A stretch of DNA of 64,000 nt from Janthinobacterium sp. TB1-E2. GTDB lineage: Bacteria; Pseudomonadota; Gammaproteobacteria; Burkholderiales; Burkholderiaceae_D. The position numbers and the translations under genes were made by a program. The stretch lies in assembly GCF_036885605.1 (NCBI RefSeq), contig NZ_CP142523.1, positions 5,890,001-5,954,000 of the forward strand. The letters are read 5' to 3'. Position 1 is the stretch's first letter, and each line of letters begins with the position of its first letter. Shown piece after piece: positions 9,098 to 17,867 of the stretch. The notes beneath the pieces are model-generated. The model was not told where the DNA came from. It saw nothing but the letters and a program-made list of their open reading frames with translations, and ran no database searches.

Positions 9098-12000
9098 ATG
9101 CACTGTCAGCCCAGTTCCATCATGCCCCAGAAAGGGATGCATTTGTCGTATTGCAGCCACACGAGTTTCAGCGCACCACGCCCTCGGCGCCCTGCGCTGC
9201 ACCGGCTCGCTCATACGATGCTGGCGGCAGGCATGGCGCTTTCGTTGCCGGTGCAGGCGGCGGTACACGGCATGGCTCCAACAGTGCTGTGGCCGTACGC
9301 TGCCGCCAGCGCCACCGCCCTGGCGGGAGTGGCTTGCTGGCAAGCATGGCGGCTGCGGCAACAGTTGCGCCGCCTGCTCCTGCCCGCGCACGCCCTGGCC
9401 GAACAGGATGCGGGGCAAGCCTTGCGCGGCGCGGCCTTGGCAGGCTGGACCTGGCGGCGCCAGTCCGGGCGGCTGCAGTTCGCGCCCCAGTACCAGGACG
9501 TGCTGGGCGACAAGAGCGCCAAGCTCGACCATACACTGGACGAGTGGCTGGCCGAAGTGCACCGCGACGACCGCGCGCGCCTGAGCCTGGCATTTCGCCA
9601 GCATCTGGACGGCCAGGCGCCCGGCACCTTCAATTGCGAATTCCGTTTGCGCCACAGCGACGGCCACTGGCGCTGGCTGCTGGCGCGCGGCGCTGTGCTG
9701 ACACGCGCTTCGGATGGCGCCGCCACGCAGGCCAGCGGCATCATCTGCGATATCAGCGAACGCAAGCAGGACGAGCAATCGCGCATGCGCTCGATGCTGG
9801 AAGCGGCGCCCGAAGCCATGCTGGTGGCCGACGTCGAGGGCAAGGTGCATTACGCCAACCAGATCGGCGCGCGCTGCTTCGGCTATCCGCTGGCCGAATT
9901 GACGGGTATGTCGCTGGAGCAATTGGTACCGGAAAGCACGGCCAGCCATTCCGTGGGCGACCCGCAAGCGCGGCACAGCCTGCCGGGCCGGGTAATGATG
10001 GCGCGCCGCCGCGACGGCACGCATTTTCCTGCCAAGGTCAGCCTGTCGCCGCTGCGCATGGCCGGCCAGGTGTTTTCCATCGTCTCGCTGCGCGACATGA
10101 CGCAGCGGCAACGCGCCGAGGAAGCGCTGCACGCCAGTTCGGAACGCTACCGCCTGATCGTGCAGACGGCCGCCGAAGGCATCTGGATGACGGGTGCGGA
10201 CGGCAAGACCACCTTCGTCAACCCGAAGATGGCGCACATGCTCGGCTACACGGTGCAGGAAATGCTGGGCCGTCCCCTGCTCGACTTCATGGACCGCGAC
10301 AGCCAGCTGCTGATGCAGCGCCGCCTGGCCAGCCACGGCAGCTTCGCCAGCCAGCCGGACCAGGTCGATTTCCGCTTCTTCCGCAAGGATCAGTCCAGCC
10401 TGTGGGGCTTGCTGTCGAGCACCAGCATCCAGTCGGACAACGGCGAGCCGGGCGGCACCCTGGCGATGATCACCGACATCACGGAACGGCGCCAGGCGTC
10501 GATCGCGCTGTCGAACTCGAGCCAGCGCATGGCGTCCGTGTTTGGCGCCGTGACGAATGGCCTGGTGGTGCAGGACAGCCACGGCCACATCCTGGAAAGC
10601 AACGCCGCCGCCGAGCGCATGCTGGCGGCTAGTCCTGCCGGCAACAGCCTGTGGCAAGCCATCCACGAGGACGGTTCCCCCTTCGACCAGCGCAGCCATC
10701 CCGTGCACATCACCCTGTCGACGGGTGTCGCCATGCGCGACGTGCTGATGGGCGTGCAGCAGCCCGACGGCAGCCTGTCGTGGCTGTCCGTAAATACCGA
10801 GGCCATCCGCGATGAATACGGCAAGGTGGGCATGGTGGTGGCCAGCCTGACGGACATCACGTATCACAAGCGCAGCGAAAGCGCCTTGCGCGAACTCAAT
10901 GAACATCTGGAAGAGCGCGTGGCGCAGCGTACCGAACAGCTCGACCAGGCCAAGCAGGTGGCCGAAGAAGCGAGCCTGGCAAAGGGGCAATTCCTGGCCA
11001 ACATGAGCCATGAAATCCGCACGCCAATGAATGGCGTGATCGGCATGGCGTATCTGGCCCTGAAAACGGATCTGGAACCGCGCCAGCGCGATTACCTGGA
11101 AAAAATCCGCTTTGCCGGAGAACACTTGCTGGGCATCATAGACGACATCCTCGACATCTCGAAAATCGAGGCGGGCAAGCTGGAGATCGAACGCGTCAAC
11201 TTCAGTTTCGACCATGTCGTACAAACCCTGATGACGGTGGTGGCGCCGCGCGCCGCCGGCAAGAATCTGGAATTGCTGTTTGAAATCGACCCGCAATTGC
11301 CAGCCGTGCTCGTGGGCGACCCGCTGCGCCTGGGGCAAGTGCTGATCAACTACGCCAATAACGCCATCAAGTTCAGCGAACAGGGCAGCATTACCGTGAA
11401 AGTGCGCAAGGTCGTGGCGGACGCCAAGCACTGCCTGGTGCGCTTTGAAGTGTGCGACCACGGCATCGGCCTGTCGCAAGATGAAATGAGCAAACTGTTC
11501 CAGTCCTTCCAGCAAGCCGACACCTCCACCACGCGCGAATATGGCGGCACGGGCCTGGGCCTGGCCATCTGCAAGCAGCTGGCGCAGCTGATGGGCGGCG
11601 ATGTCGGCGTCGACAGCCGCCCCGGCGCCGGCAGCACCTTCTGGTTCACGGCCAACCTGGGCATTTCCGACCAGGCGGCACCGGCCATGCTCGACAGCAT
11701 GGTGCAGACGGCGGCGGCCATGCGCGCCAGCGCCGACGCGGCCCTGGTGATGCGCACGCTCAAGCATGCGCGCATCCTGCTGGTGGAGGACAATACCTTC
11801 AACCAGCAAGTGGCGCTGGAATTGCTGGAAGAAGCGGGCGCCTCCGTCTGCCTGGCCAACAATGGCGAAGAAGCGCTCGATTTGCTGCGCCAGACCCAGT
11901 TCGACTGCGTGCTGATGGACGTGCAGATGCCGCTGATGGATGGCTTGCAAGCGACGCGCCACATCCGCGCCGACCCGCAGCTGGCGCATTTGCGCGTACT

Positions 12001-12556
12001 GGCCATGACGGCCACGGCCACGAGCGAAGACCGCGTGCGCTGCCTGGACGCGGGCATGGACGATTTCATTTCCAAGCCCATCCAGCCGGCCATGATGTAC
12101 CAGACCATCGCCAGCTGGCTGCCGGCGCGCGACACGCCGCCGCCACCGGCGCGCAGCCGCGCCGCGCCCGCCTTCAAGACCACCTTGGCCGGCGACCCGC
12201 AAGTGATCGACCTGTCCATCCTGGCCAAGTTGCTGGGCTACAACCCGGAAAAGGTGCGCAAGTTCGCCTTCAAGTTCCTGCAGACGACGCAGGATGGCTT
12301 TGGCGACATCGATGCGGCCCTGGCGCGCGGCGACGTGCACCAGGTGCGCGAACTGGGGCACCGCATCAAGTCGTCGGCGCGCACCGTGGGCGCCCTGGGA
12401 TTGGCAGAACTGTGCCACAACCTGGAAACCCTGGCACCGGGCGAACCGGCCGACGAGGCGGAGCGGGCACGGCGCATCGTCGCGCGCCTGTGGCCCCTGC
12501 TGGAACAGATTACCGAACAAATCATGAATAACACCAGCTTTGCCAATGACGATTAG
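9098..12556 (+). CDS. hybrid sensor histidine kinase with multiple PAS, receiver and HPt domains
   Basis: 1152 residues. Order: two short hydrophobic segments (about 38-55 and 62-78), four PAS/PAC units (about 105-600), coiled coil, phosphoacceptor H-box NMSHEIRTPMNG (His near 638), ATPase with NYANNAIKF, DHGIGLS and GGTGLGLAI (about 740-865), receiver with Asp near 938 (LLMDVQMPLMDG region), and a C-terminal HPt domain (ELGHRIKSSARTVG, His near 1088). A complete His-Asp-His relay in one chain; signal unknown. A separate receiver gene follows 70 bp later and may receive the phosphate. Start uncertain among ATGs at 9098, 9122 and 9137. Confidence 0.93.
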   Translation: MHCQPSSIMPQKGMHLSYCSHTSFSAPRPRRPALHRLAHTMLAAGMALSLPVQAAVHGMAPTVLWPYAAASATALAGVACWQAWRLRQQLRRLLLPAHALAEQDAGQALRGAALAGWTWRRQSGRLQFAPQYQDVLGDKSAKLDHTLDEWLAEVHRDDRARLSLAFRQHLDGQAPGTFNCEFRLRHSDGHWRWLLARGAVLTRASDGAATQASGIICDISERKQDEQSRMRSMLEAAPEAMLVADVEGKVHYANQIGARCFGYPLAELTGMSLEQLVPESTASHSVGDPQARHSLPGRVMMARRRDGTHFPAKVSLSPLRMAGQVFSIVSLRDMTQRQRAEEALHASSERYRLIVQTAAEGIWMTGADGKTTFVNPKMAHMLGYTVQEMLGRPLLDFMDRDSQLLMQRRLASHGSFASQPDQVDFRFFRKDQSSLWGLLSSTSIQSDNGEPGGTLAMITDITERRQASIALSNSSQRMASVFGAVTNGLVVQDSHGHILESNAAAERMLAASPAGNSLWQAIHEDGSPFDQRSHPVHITLSTGVAMRDVLMGVQQPDGSLSWLSVNTEAIRDEYGKVGMVVASLTDITYHKRSESALRELNEHLEERVAQRTEQLDQAKQVAEEASLAKGQFLANMSHEIRTPMNGVIGMAYLALKTDLEPRQRDYLEKIRFAGEHLLGIIDDILDISKIEAGKLEIERVNFSFDHVVQTLMTVVAPRAAGKNLELLFEIDPQLPAVLVGDPLRLGQVLINYANNAIKFSEQGSITVKVRKVVADAKHCLVRFEVCDHGIGLSQDEMSKLFQSFQQADTSTTREYGGTGLGLAICKQLAQLMGGDVGVDSRPGAGSTFWFTANLGISDQAAPAMLDSMVQTAAAMRASADAALVMRTLKHARILLVEDNTFNQQVALELLEEAGASVCLANNGEEALDLLRQTQFDCVLMDVQMPLMDGLQATRHIRADPQLAHLRVLAMTATATSEDRVRCLDAGMDDFISKPIQPAMMYQTIASWLPARDTPPPPARSRAAPAFKTTLAGDPQVIDLSILAKLLGYNPEKVRKFAFKFLQTTQDGFGDIDAALARGDVHQVRELGHRIKSSARTVGALGLAELCHNLETLAPGEPADEAERARRIVARLWPLLEQITEQIMNNTSFANDD

Positions 12557-12626
12557 CTACCGCCAAATTACGCTATGGCAAGGTATCGGCATCGACAGCG
12601 ATGCATATCAACAGAAAGACAGGACG

Positions 12627-13085
12627 ATGAACACTGTACCAAACCAAGCAAACGGGGAACACAATGAAGCAGGCCTGGCGCCGTTGCGCGTGCTGCTGCT
12701 GGACGACGACGTTTTCATGCTCGACGTGCTCAGCGACATGCTCGAGCAGATGGGCCCGTTCGACATCCGCTGCGAGTCGCACAGCGAACAGGCGCTGTCG
12801 ACCTTGAAGCAGCACCAGCCCGACCTGCTGATCTGCGACCTGTCCATGCCCGACATCGACGGCATCGAATTCTTGCGCATGGCGGCTGAAAACGGCTTCC
12901 GCGGCGGCGTGGTCCTGCTGTCGGGCCTGCATTCGGCCGTGCGCCTGGCGGCCGAGCGCCTGGCCATGGCCAACGGCCTGCATATATTGGGCACCTTCCG
13001 CAAGCCGATGGAAAGCGCGGAATTGCAGCTGATGGTGAACTTGCAATTGCAACACACGGCGCGTCAAGCCAACGCGCAAGCCTGA
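12627..13085 (+). CDS. stand-alone response regulator receiver protein
   Basis: 152 residues, a single receiver domain with no output domain. Acidic pocket LLLDDDVF (residues about 23-30), phosphoacceptor Asp in LLICDLSMPDIDG, Ser in LLSGLH at the Thr/Ser switch position, and Lys in FRKPM. Start at ATG 12627 behind AGACAGGA. Directly downstream of the hybrid kinase and on the same strand, so a phosphorelay partner is likely. Output mechanism unknown; perhaps by protein contact. Confidence 0.85.
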   Translation: MNTVPNQANGEHNEAGLAPLRVLLLDDDVFMLDVLSDMLEQMGPFDIRCESHSEQALSTLKQHQPDLLICDLSMPDIDGIEFLRMAAENGFRGGVVLLSGLHSAVRLAAERLAMANGLHILGTFRKPMESAELQLMVNLQLQHTARQANAQA

Positions 13086-13399
13086 TCTCAAGGCCAGGCC
13101 GGAGGGGCGGGCACGGCACCGCAGGCCAGCAGGCATGCGGCTTTGCCGCCCTGCAGGCACGCGCGGAAGCGATATGCTGGCGATATGCCTCAAGTTTTTC
13201 TGCAATAATCGCCACGCTTTGAAAAAATGGGTTATTATTTCAGCCATCCCCGCCTGCATACCTCTGGTCGCACCTTCCAAGAACATTGAATTCGTGCCCA
13301 TTGTCCCCATCTTCTCATTGCATTCCAGGAAGCATGGATGGCGAACCAGCGTATGGTTAATTCCAGGCATTATTGATCCCACCCTCATTTGAGGAAAAT
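13086..13399. other. 314-bp intergenic stretch before trxA
   Basis: No gene supported on either strand. It changes from GC-rich to A/T-rich near 13195. Two AT-rich hexamers (AATAAT at 13204-13209 and TATTAT at 13233-13238) could serve as -10 elements for trxA, but neither has a convincing -35 at the right distance. Confidence 0.4.
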
Positions 13400-13726
13400 A
13401 TGAGCGAAAATATCAAACACATTAGCGATGCATCTTTTGAAGCAGACGTCCTGCAATCCGAGTTGCCAGTACTGGTCGACTTCTGGGCAGAATGGTGCGG
13501 TCCCTGCAAGGCCATCGCTCCGATCCTGGAAGAAGTAGCCAAGGAATACGCCGGCCGCATCCAGATCGCCAAGATGGACGTGGACGCCAACCAGGCAGTG
13601 CCTGCCAAGTTCGGCATCCGCGGCATCCCGACCCTGATCCTGTTCAAGGATGGTGTTGCAGCTGCTCAAAAAGTAGGCGCCATGGCCAAGGGCCAGTTGA
13701 CCGCTTTCGTCGACAGCAACATTTAA
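13400..13726 (+). CDS. trxA: thioredoxin
   Basis: 108 residues, classic small thioredoxin: disulfide reductase with the WCGPC active site (residues about 32-36), the cis-Pro loop GIRGIPTL and the buried Asp in VDFWAEW. Start ATG 13400 follows GAGGAAAA. It precedes rho by 155 bp on the same strand, the usual trxA-rho arrangement in beta- and gammaproteobacteria. Confidence 0.97.
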   Translation: MSENIKHISDASFEADVLQSELPVLVDFWAEWCGPCKAIAPILEEVAKEYAGRIQIAKMDVDANQAVPAKFGIRGIPTLILFKDGVAAAQKVGAMAKGQLTAFVDSNI

Positions 13727-13881
13727 TGTATGATGGGCAGCGCTGCGCCCGCAGCGCCGCCTGACTGAACAACCGGGAAGCGGCTTTGCCCTCATTCGTG
13801 CACAGCCTTCCCCAATAATTAATCAACGCCACGCAGTCCCCTCCCCTACCTTTACATCCCGTCTCGGGACACTCAACACAT

Positions 13882-15144
13882 ATGCATTTATCCGAACTAA
13901 AGGCCCTACACGTATCCGCCCTGCTTGAGATGGCGATCGGTCTTGACATTGACAACGCAGCCCGCTTGCGCAAACAGGAGCTGATGTTCGCTATCCTGAA
14001 AAAACGCGCCAAGTCCGGCGAACAGATTTTTGGCGATGGCGCCCTGGAAGTGCTGCCTGACGGCTTCGGCTTCCTGCGCTCGCCCGACGCCAGCTACATG
14101 GCGTCCACCGACGACATTTACATCTCCCCTTCGCAAATCCGCCGCTTCAATCTGCACACCGGCGATTCGATCGAAGGCGAGGTACGGACCCCGAAAGATG
14201 GCGAACGCTATTTCGCATTGGTCAAAGTCGACAAGGTCAACGGCGAATCGCCGGAGATGTCGAAACACCGCATCCTGTTTGAAAACCTGACACCGCTGCA
14301 CCCGAACGAGCCGCTGCGCCTGGAACGTGAAATGAATGGCCAGGAAAACATCACCGGCCGCATCATCGACCTGATCGCCCCGATCGGCAAAGGCCAGCGC
14401 GGCTTGCTGGTGGCGTCGCCGAAATCCGGTAAATCCGTGATCCTGCAGCACATCGCGCATGCGATTACGGCAAATCACCCGGATATCACCCTGATCGTGC
14501 TGCTGATCGACGAACGTCCGGAAGAAGTGACCGAGATGCAACGCTCCGTGCGCGGCGAAGTCGTCGCCTCGACCTTCGACGAGCCGGCCACGCGCCACGT
14601 GCAAGTGGCCGAGATGGTGCTGGAAAAAGCCAAGCGCCTGGTCGAAATGAAAAAAGACGTGGTCATCCTGCTCGACTCGATCACCCGTCTGGCCCGCGCC
14701 TACAACACCGTTATCCCTGCCTCGGGCAAGGTCCTGACCGGCGGTGTCGACGCGAACGCGCTGCAACGTCCAAAACGCTTCTTCGGCGCCGCGCGCAATA
14801 TCGAAGAAGGCGGCTCGCTGACCATCATCGCCACGGCGCTGATCGAAACGGGTTCGCGCATGGATGACGTGATCTTTGAAGAATTCAAGGGTACCGGCAA
14901 CATGGAAGTGCATCTGGAACGCCGTCTGGCCGAAAAACGCGTCTATCCGGCAATCAACCTGAACAAATCGGGTACCCGCCGCGAAGAACTGCTGATCAAG
15001 CCGAACGAACTGCAAAAAATCTGGATCCTGCGCAAGTTGCTGTACTCGATGGACGAGATCGAGGCGATGGAGTTCATTCTCGACAAGATGAAAGCCACGA
15101 AGAATAACGCCGAGTTCTTCGACATGATGCGCCGGGGGGGATAA
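13882..15144 (+). CDS. rho: transcription termination factor Rho
   Basis: 420 residues, normal length. ATP-dependent RNA translocase that ends transcription. N-terminal helical and cold-shock-like RNA-binding region ([26 protein letters not shown]), Walker A SPKSGKS near residue 180, Walker [15 protein letters not shown]-loop and C-terminal R-loop segments all present. Ends in a basic MMRRGG. The 155-bp gap from trxA may carry an autoregulatory leader, as rho is commonly autogenously controlled, but I see no decisive structure. Confidence 0.98.
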   Translation: MHLSELKALHVSALLEMAIGLDIDNAARLRKQELMFAILKKRAKSGEQIFGDGALEVLPDGFGFLRSPDASYMASTDDIYISPSQIRRFNLHTGDSIEGEVRTPKDGERYFALVKVDKVNGESPEMSKHRILFENLTPLHPNEPLRLEREMNGQENITGRIIDLIAPIGKGQRGLLVASPKSGKSVILQHIAHAITANHPDITLIVLLIDERPEEVTEMQRSVRGEVVASTFDEPATRHVQVAEMVLEKAKRLVEMKKDVVILLDSITRLARAYNTVIPASGKVLTGGVDANALQRPKRFFGAARNIEEGGSLTIIATALIETGSRMDDVIFEEFKGTGNMEVHLERRLAEKRVYPAINLNKSGTRREELLIKPNELQKIWILRKLLYSMDEIEAMEFILDKMKATKNNAEFFDMMRRGG

Positions 15145-15181
15145 ACCTACTGCGCGGCCACATTTGCGATCTCCGTTGCTC

Positions 15182-15199
15182 ACCGTACTTTTGTACGGT
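15182..15199. repeat. short hairpin downstream of rho
   Basis: ACCGTAC-TTTT-GTACGGT, perfect 7-base arms and a 4-base loop. It lies inside a larger imperfect dyad with GCGATC and GATCGC ends. No U-tract after the stem, so not a standard terminator. Confidence 0.5.
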
Positions 15200-15274
15200 T
15201 GCGCTACTCGATCGCAACTGCGGCCTGCTCGCTACGGTTTCTCCCTCCCCGGCGGCAACATGCTGCCACCAAAG

Positions 15275-15334
15275 ACGTAGGTCGGATTAGTGGTGTTGTC
15301 GGATTACGCGCTCGCGCGCTAATCCGACCTACGT
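15275..15334. repeat. REP-like inverted repeat
   Basis: Arms ACGTAGGTCGGATTAG (15275-15290) and CTAATCCGACCTACGT (15319-15334): a perfect 16-base inverted repeat. A second partial left arm (GTCGGATTA, 15298-15306) lies in the loop, so alternative hairpins can form. The GTAGGTCGGATTAG core is a widespread intergenic palindrome in proteobacteria (recollection). Single copy here. Confidence 0.75.
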
Positions 15335-15363
15335 TGCGCCACGCCGACCACACGCGATCATGT

Positions 15364-15390
15364 AAAGCCGCTCATTGAGCGGCTTTTTTA
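15364..15390 (+). terminator. Rho-independent terminator between rho and rpmE
   Basis: Stem AAAGCCGCTC / GAGCGGCTTT with an ATT loop, followed by a T-run. Strong GC stem with U-tract on the + strand, so it should stop transcripts leaving rho. Confidence 0.9.
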
Positions 15391-15419
15391 TTGCCGCCGG
15401 CCCGAAAGCGCTATATAAT
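15391..15419 (+). promoter_or_regulatory. sigma-70 promoter of rpmE
   Basis: TTGCCG (15391-15396), 17-base spacer, TATAAT (15414-15419). Near-consensus, immediately after a terminator and about 100 bp before the rpmE start, so rpmE is an independent transcription unit with a ~95-base leader. Confidence 0.8.
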
Positions 15420-15522
15420 CGACGGTTGCATTATTTTAAACCCTGGCAAGTGATCGGCAATCGGGTCAAGAAGCAAGACGACCGACGAAGTGCTGTTTGG
15501 CTACCTACTTAGAGAGAATCCC

Positions 15523-15792
15523 ATGAAAGTCGATACCCATCCAGAATACCGCGAAGTTGTTTTCCACGACCTGTCGTGCGATTTCAAATTCGTTACCCGC
15601 TCGACCATCCAAACCCGCGAAAAAATCACCCACGACGGTAAAGAATACCCACTGGTGAAGATCGAGGTTTCGGCTGAATCGCACCCATTCTTCACGGGCA
15701 AGCACAAAATCGTCGATACCGCTGGTCGCGTCGAGAAGTTCCGTCAGAAGTTCGGTTCGGTTGGTTCGAAAACCGCAGTCGCAGCAGGCTAA
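15523..15792 (+). CDS. rpmE2: ribosomal protein bL31, type B (zinc-independent)
   Basis: 89 residues; large-subunit protein bL31. It has the L31 fold sequence ([33 protein letters not shown]) but lacks the CxxC zinc knuckle of type A; only one Cys is present. Type B forms are used without zinc. Start at ATG 15523 behind AGAGAGAATC. It has its own promoter and terminator. Confidence 0.96.
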   Translation: MKVDTHPEYREVVFHDLSCDFKFVTRSTIQTREKITHDGKEYPLVKIEVSAESHPFFTGKHKIVDTAGRVEKFRQKFGSVGSKTAVAAG

Positions 15793-15837
15793 TTTTTGCC
15801 GCATTGCGGCAAAAAAGGGCAGCTTCGGCTACCAGAG

Positions 15838-15863
15838 AAAAGGCAGCCACGGCTGCCTTTTTT
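15838..15863 (+). terminator. rpmE terminator
   Basis: Stem AAAAGGCAGC / GCTGCCTTTT with a CACG loop and a six-T tract. A second hairpin (15793-15815, TTTTTGCCGC / GCGGCAAAAA) lies between the stop codon and this one but lacks a following T-run. Confidence 0.88.
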
Positions 15864-15943
15864 GTCTTTGGCCGCTTTACTTTATACTCGCGCATACCCG
15901 ACGCCATTCGTCGCGTCTTGCCACTATTCTGATACAACTATCG

Positions 15944-17668
15944 ATGAAGCCAGTCCGCCTTCCCGCCGCTGCCACACTCGCGCTGCCACGATGGGCCTTG
16001 TTTGCACTTGGCCTGCTGTACATCCTGCCTGGCCTGATCGGCCGCGAACCGTGGAAGAACGATGACGCCGCCAGTTTCGGCATCATGTGGACCATGGCGC
16101 ATGGCGGCCTGAACGACTGGCTGTGGCCCAACATCGCCGGCCTGTCGCTGCCCGATGAAGGCCCGCTGGCCTTCTGGCTGGGCGCCATCTTCATCAAGCT
16201 GTTCGGCTGGATCGACGGCGACGTCTTCGGCGCGCGCATGTCGACCATCGGCATCTTCGTCGTCAGCACCCTGTCCGTCTGGTACACGGCCTTCAACCTG
16301 GGCCGCCGCAACGACGCCCAGCCGCTGCGCCTGGCCTTCGGCGGCCAGCCCGAGCCGGACGACTTCGGCCGCACCCTGGCCGATGCCGCCGTCCTCATCT
16401 ACCTGGGCTGCCTGGGCTTGCTGCAGCACAGCCACGACATCACGGCCGAAGCGCTGTACGTATCGCTGATGGCCTATCTGCTGTACCGCGCCGTGCGCTA
16501 CGTGGAAGGCCCTTCCGTGCGCAATGCAGCCCTGCTGGGCCTGGCGCTGGGCGGCCTGACCCTCGCGCGCGGCTGGATCACGCCGGCGGCGCTGAGCATC
16601 GCTTTGCTGCTGTGCACCGTTTTCCTGCGCCTGCCGCTGCTGCGCAGCGTGCGCCACCTGGCGCTGGCCATCGTGATCGGCGCCGCGCTGACCCTCGTCT
16701 GGCTGCTGCCGGGCGAATGGCTGCGTCCGTACGGCCATTCGCCGCTGCAGGCATGGATGGAATGGAATTGCCGCCAGTTCAGCGCCCCGAGCCTGAAAAG
16801 CCTCCAGTATTTCTTGCGTGTCGGCATCTGGTTCTTCTGGCCCGCGTGGCCGTTCGCCGCCTGGGCCGTGTATGCCTGGCGCCGCCAGCATCACGTGCTG
16901 CACATCGTCGTGCCGCTGACCTTTGTCGCCATGCTGGCCATCCTGGGCCTGTGCCATCCCGATCCGGACCCGAGCCAGCTGCTGCCGCTGCTGCCGCCGC
17001 TGGCCGTGATGGCCGCGTTCGGCCTGCTGACCATGAAACGGGGCGCCATCAACGCCATCGACTGGTTCTCCGTGATGGTGCTGACCATCTGTGCCCTCGC
17101 GCTGTGGCTGTTCTGGTTCGCCATCCTGACGGGCTGGCCGCCGAAACTGTCGCATAACGCCCTGAAACTCATGCCAGGCTTCAAGCCCGAGCTGGACTTG
17201 CTGGCCTTCTTTGTCGCCGCCTGCGCCAGCGCGGGCTGGGTGGCGCTGGTGCACTGGCGCATCTCGCGCCAGCCGGCCGTGCTGTGGCGCGCCGTGGTGC
17301 TATCGTCCGGCGGCCTGATCCTGATCTGGGTGCTGATCATGACCTTGTTCCTGCCGCCGCTGAACTACAGCAAGAGCTACGCCAGCGTGGCGCACCAGAT
17401 TTCCGTCCACCTGCCGCCAGGCAGCAAGTGCATCAACAGCAACGTCGGCGCCGCCCAGCGCGCCTCGTTCGCCTATTTCGGCCACCTGCCGTTTGCCAGC
17501 GTAGGGCAGCAGGAATGCGATGTGTTCTTGTTGCAAGACAGCATCAAGGTTCCCGACAACAAGGAAAAGTTGCCCGAGCATCACGGCGCGGACTGGATCA
17601 AGCTATGGGAAGGGCGCCGCCCCACGGATGACGTGGAACGTTTCCGCCTGTACCAGCGCGTCAAGTAA
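15944..17668 (+). CDS. GT83-like (ArnT-type) integral-membrane glycosyltransferase
   Basis: 574 residues, about 11-12 hydrophobic segments and a soluble C-terminal ~100 residues. Early acidic motif WKNDDAAS after the first helix matches the catalytic-loop position of ArnT/PMT (GT83) enzymes, which move a sugar from a polyprenyl carrier to lipid A or protein. The acceptor cannot be told from sequence. The start is uncertain: ATG 15944 has a poor ribosome site but fits the family N-terminus. A TATACT (15883-15888) could be the -10, giving a short leader. Single-gene unit ending in a clear terminator. Confidence 0.9.
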   Translation: MKPVRLPAAATLALPRWALFALGLLYILPGLIGREPWKNDDAASFGIMWTMAHGGLNDWLWPNIAGLSLPDEGPLAFWLGAIFIKLFGWIDGDVFGARMSTIGIFVVSTLSVWYTAFNLGRRNDAQPLRLAFGGQPEPDDFGRTLADAAVLIYLGCLGLLQHSHDITAEALYVSLMAYLLYRAVRYVEGPSVRNAALLGLALGGLTLARGWITPAALSIALLLCTVFLRLPLLRSVRHLALAIVIGAALTLVWLLPGEWLRPYGHSPLQAWMEWNCRQFSAPSLKSLQYFLRVGIWFFWPAWPFAAWAVYAWRRQHHVLHIVVPLTFVAMLAILGLCHPDPDPSQLLPLLPPLAVMAAFGLLTMKRGAINAIDWFSVMVLTICALALWLFWFAILTGWPPKLSHNALKLMPGFKPELDLLAFFVAACASAGWVALVHWRISRQPAVLWRAVVLSSGGLILIWVLIMTLFLPPLNYSKSYASVAHQISVHLPPGSKCINSNVGAAQRASFAYFGHLPFASVGQQECDVFLLQDSIKVPDNKEKLPEHHGADWIKLWEGRRPTDDVERFRLYQRVK

Positions 17669-17678
17669 GCAGTAAAAA

Positions 17679-17704
17679 AAAACCGGGCCAGCCCGGTTTT
17701 TTTA
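17679..17704 (+). terminator. terminator after the glycosyltransferase gene
   Basis: AACCGGG / CCCGGTT stem with a four-base loop, flanked by A-run and T-run; works in both directions in principle. Confidence 0.88.
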
Positions 17705-17768
17705 TGCCCGCCAGACAATTGCTGCCCGTAGGAAAAGTGTTGCTTTAAAATATAGTTAATTACCTAAA

Positions 17769-17798
17769 TTGAACTAGAATTGCTTTTTATATTATAAT
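17769..17798 (+). promoter_or_regulatory. promoter of the PEP-CTERM gene
   Basis: TTGAAC (17769-17774), 18-base spacer, TATAAT (17793-17798), within a strikingly A/T-rich stretch (17735-17800) unlike the rest of the window. The A/T-rich upstream region could act as an UP element or a binding site for nucleoid proteins (inference). Confidence 0.75.
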
Positions 17799-17867
17799 AG
17801 CGGACTGCGCGATGGCGGTGTCTTGCTTTCCCGCCCTAATCGTCCCCAATTTACTATGAGATTGTCC

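Larger units (their letters stand above)
15145..15522. other. rho-rpmE intergenic region rich in inverted repeats
   Basis: 378 bp with no gene. From left to right: a small hairpin (15182-15199), a 16-base inverted repeat (15275-15334), a terminator (15364-15390) and the rpmE promoter (15391-15419). The first part reads like a dispersed repeat element rather than leader sequence. Confidence 0.6.

Noticed and set aside
9026-12520. Very long open frame on the minus strand opposite the hybrid kinase (1164 codons)
   Set aside because: It mirrors the high-GC kinase gene, has low-complexity His/Gln/Arg/Ala composition and no domain. It is a shadow of the real gene.
15793-15815. First hairpin after rpmE as terminator
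   Set aside because: The stem is followed by A residues on the + strand, not T; the second hairpin at 15838 fits better.
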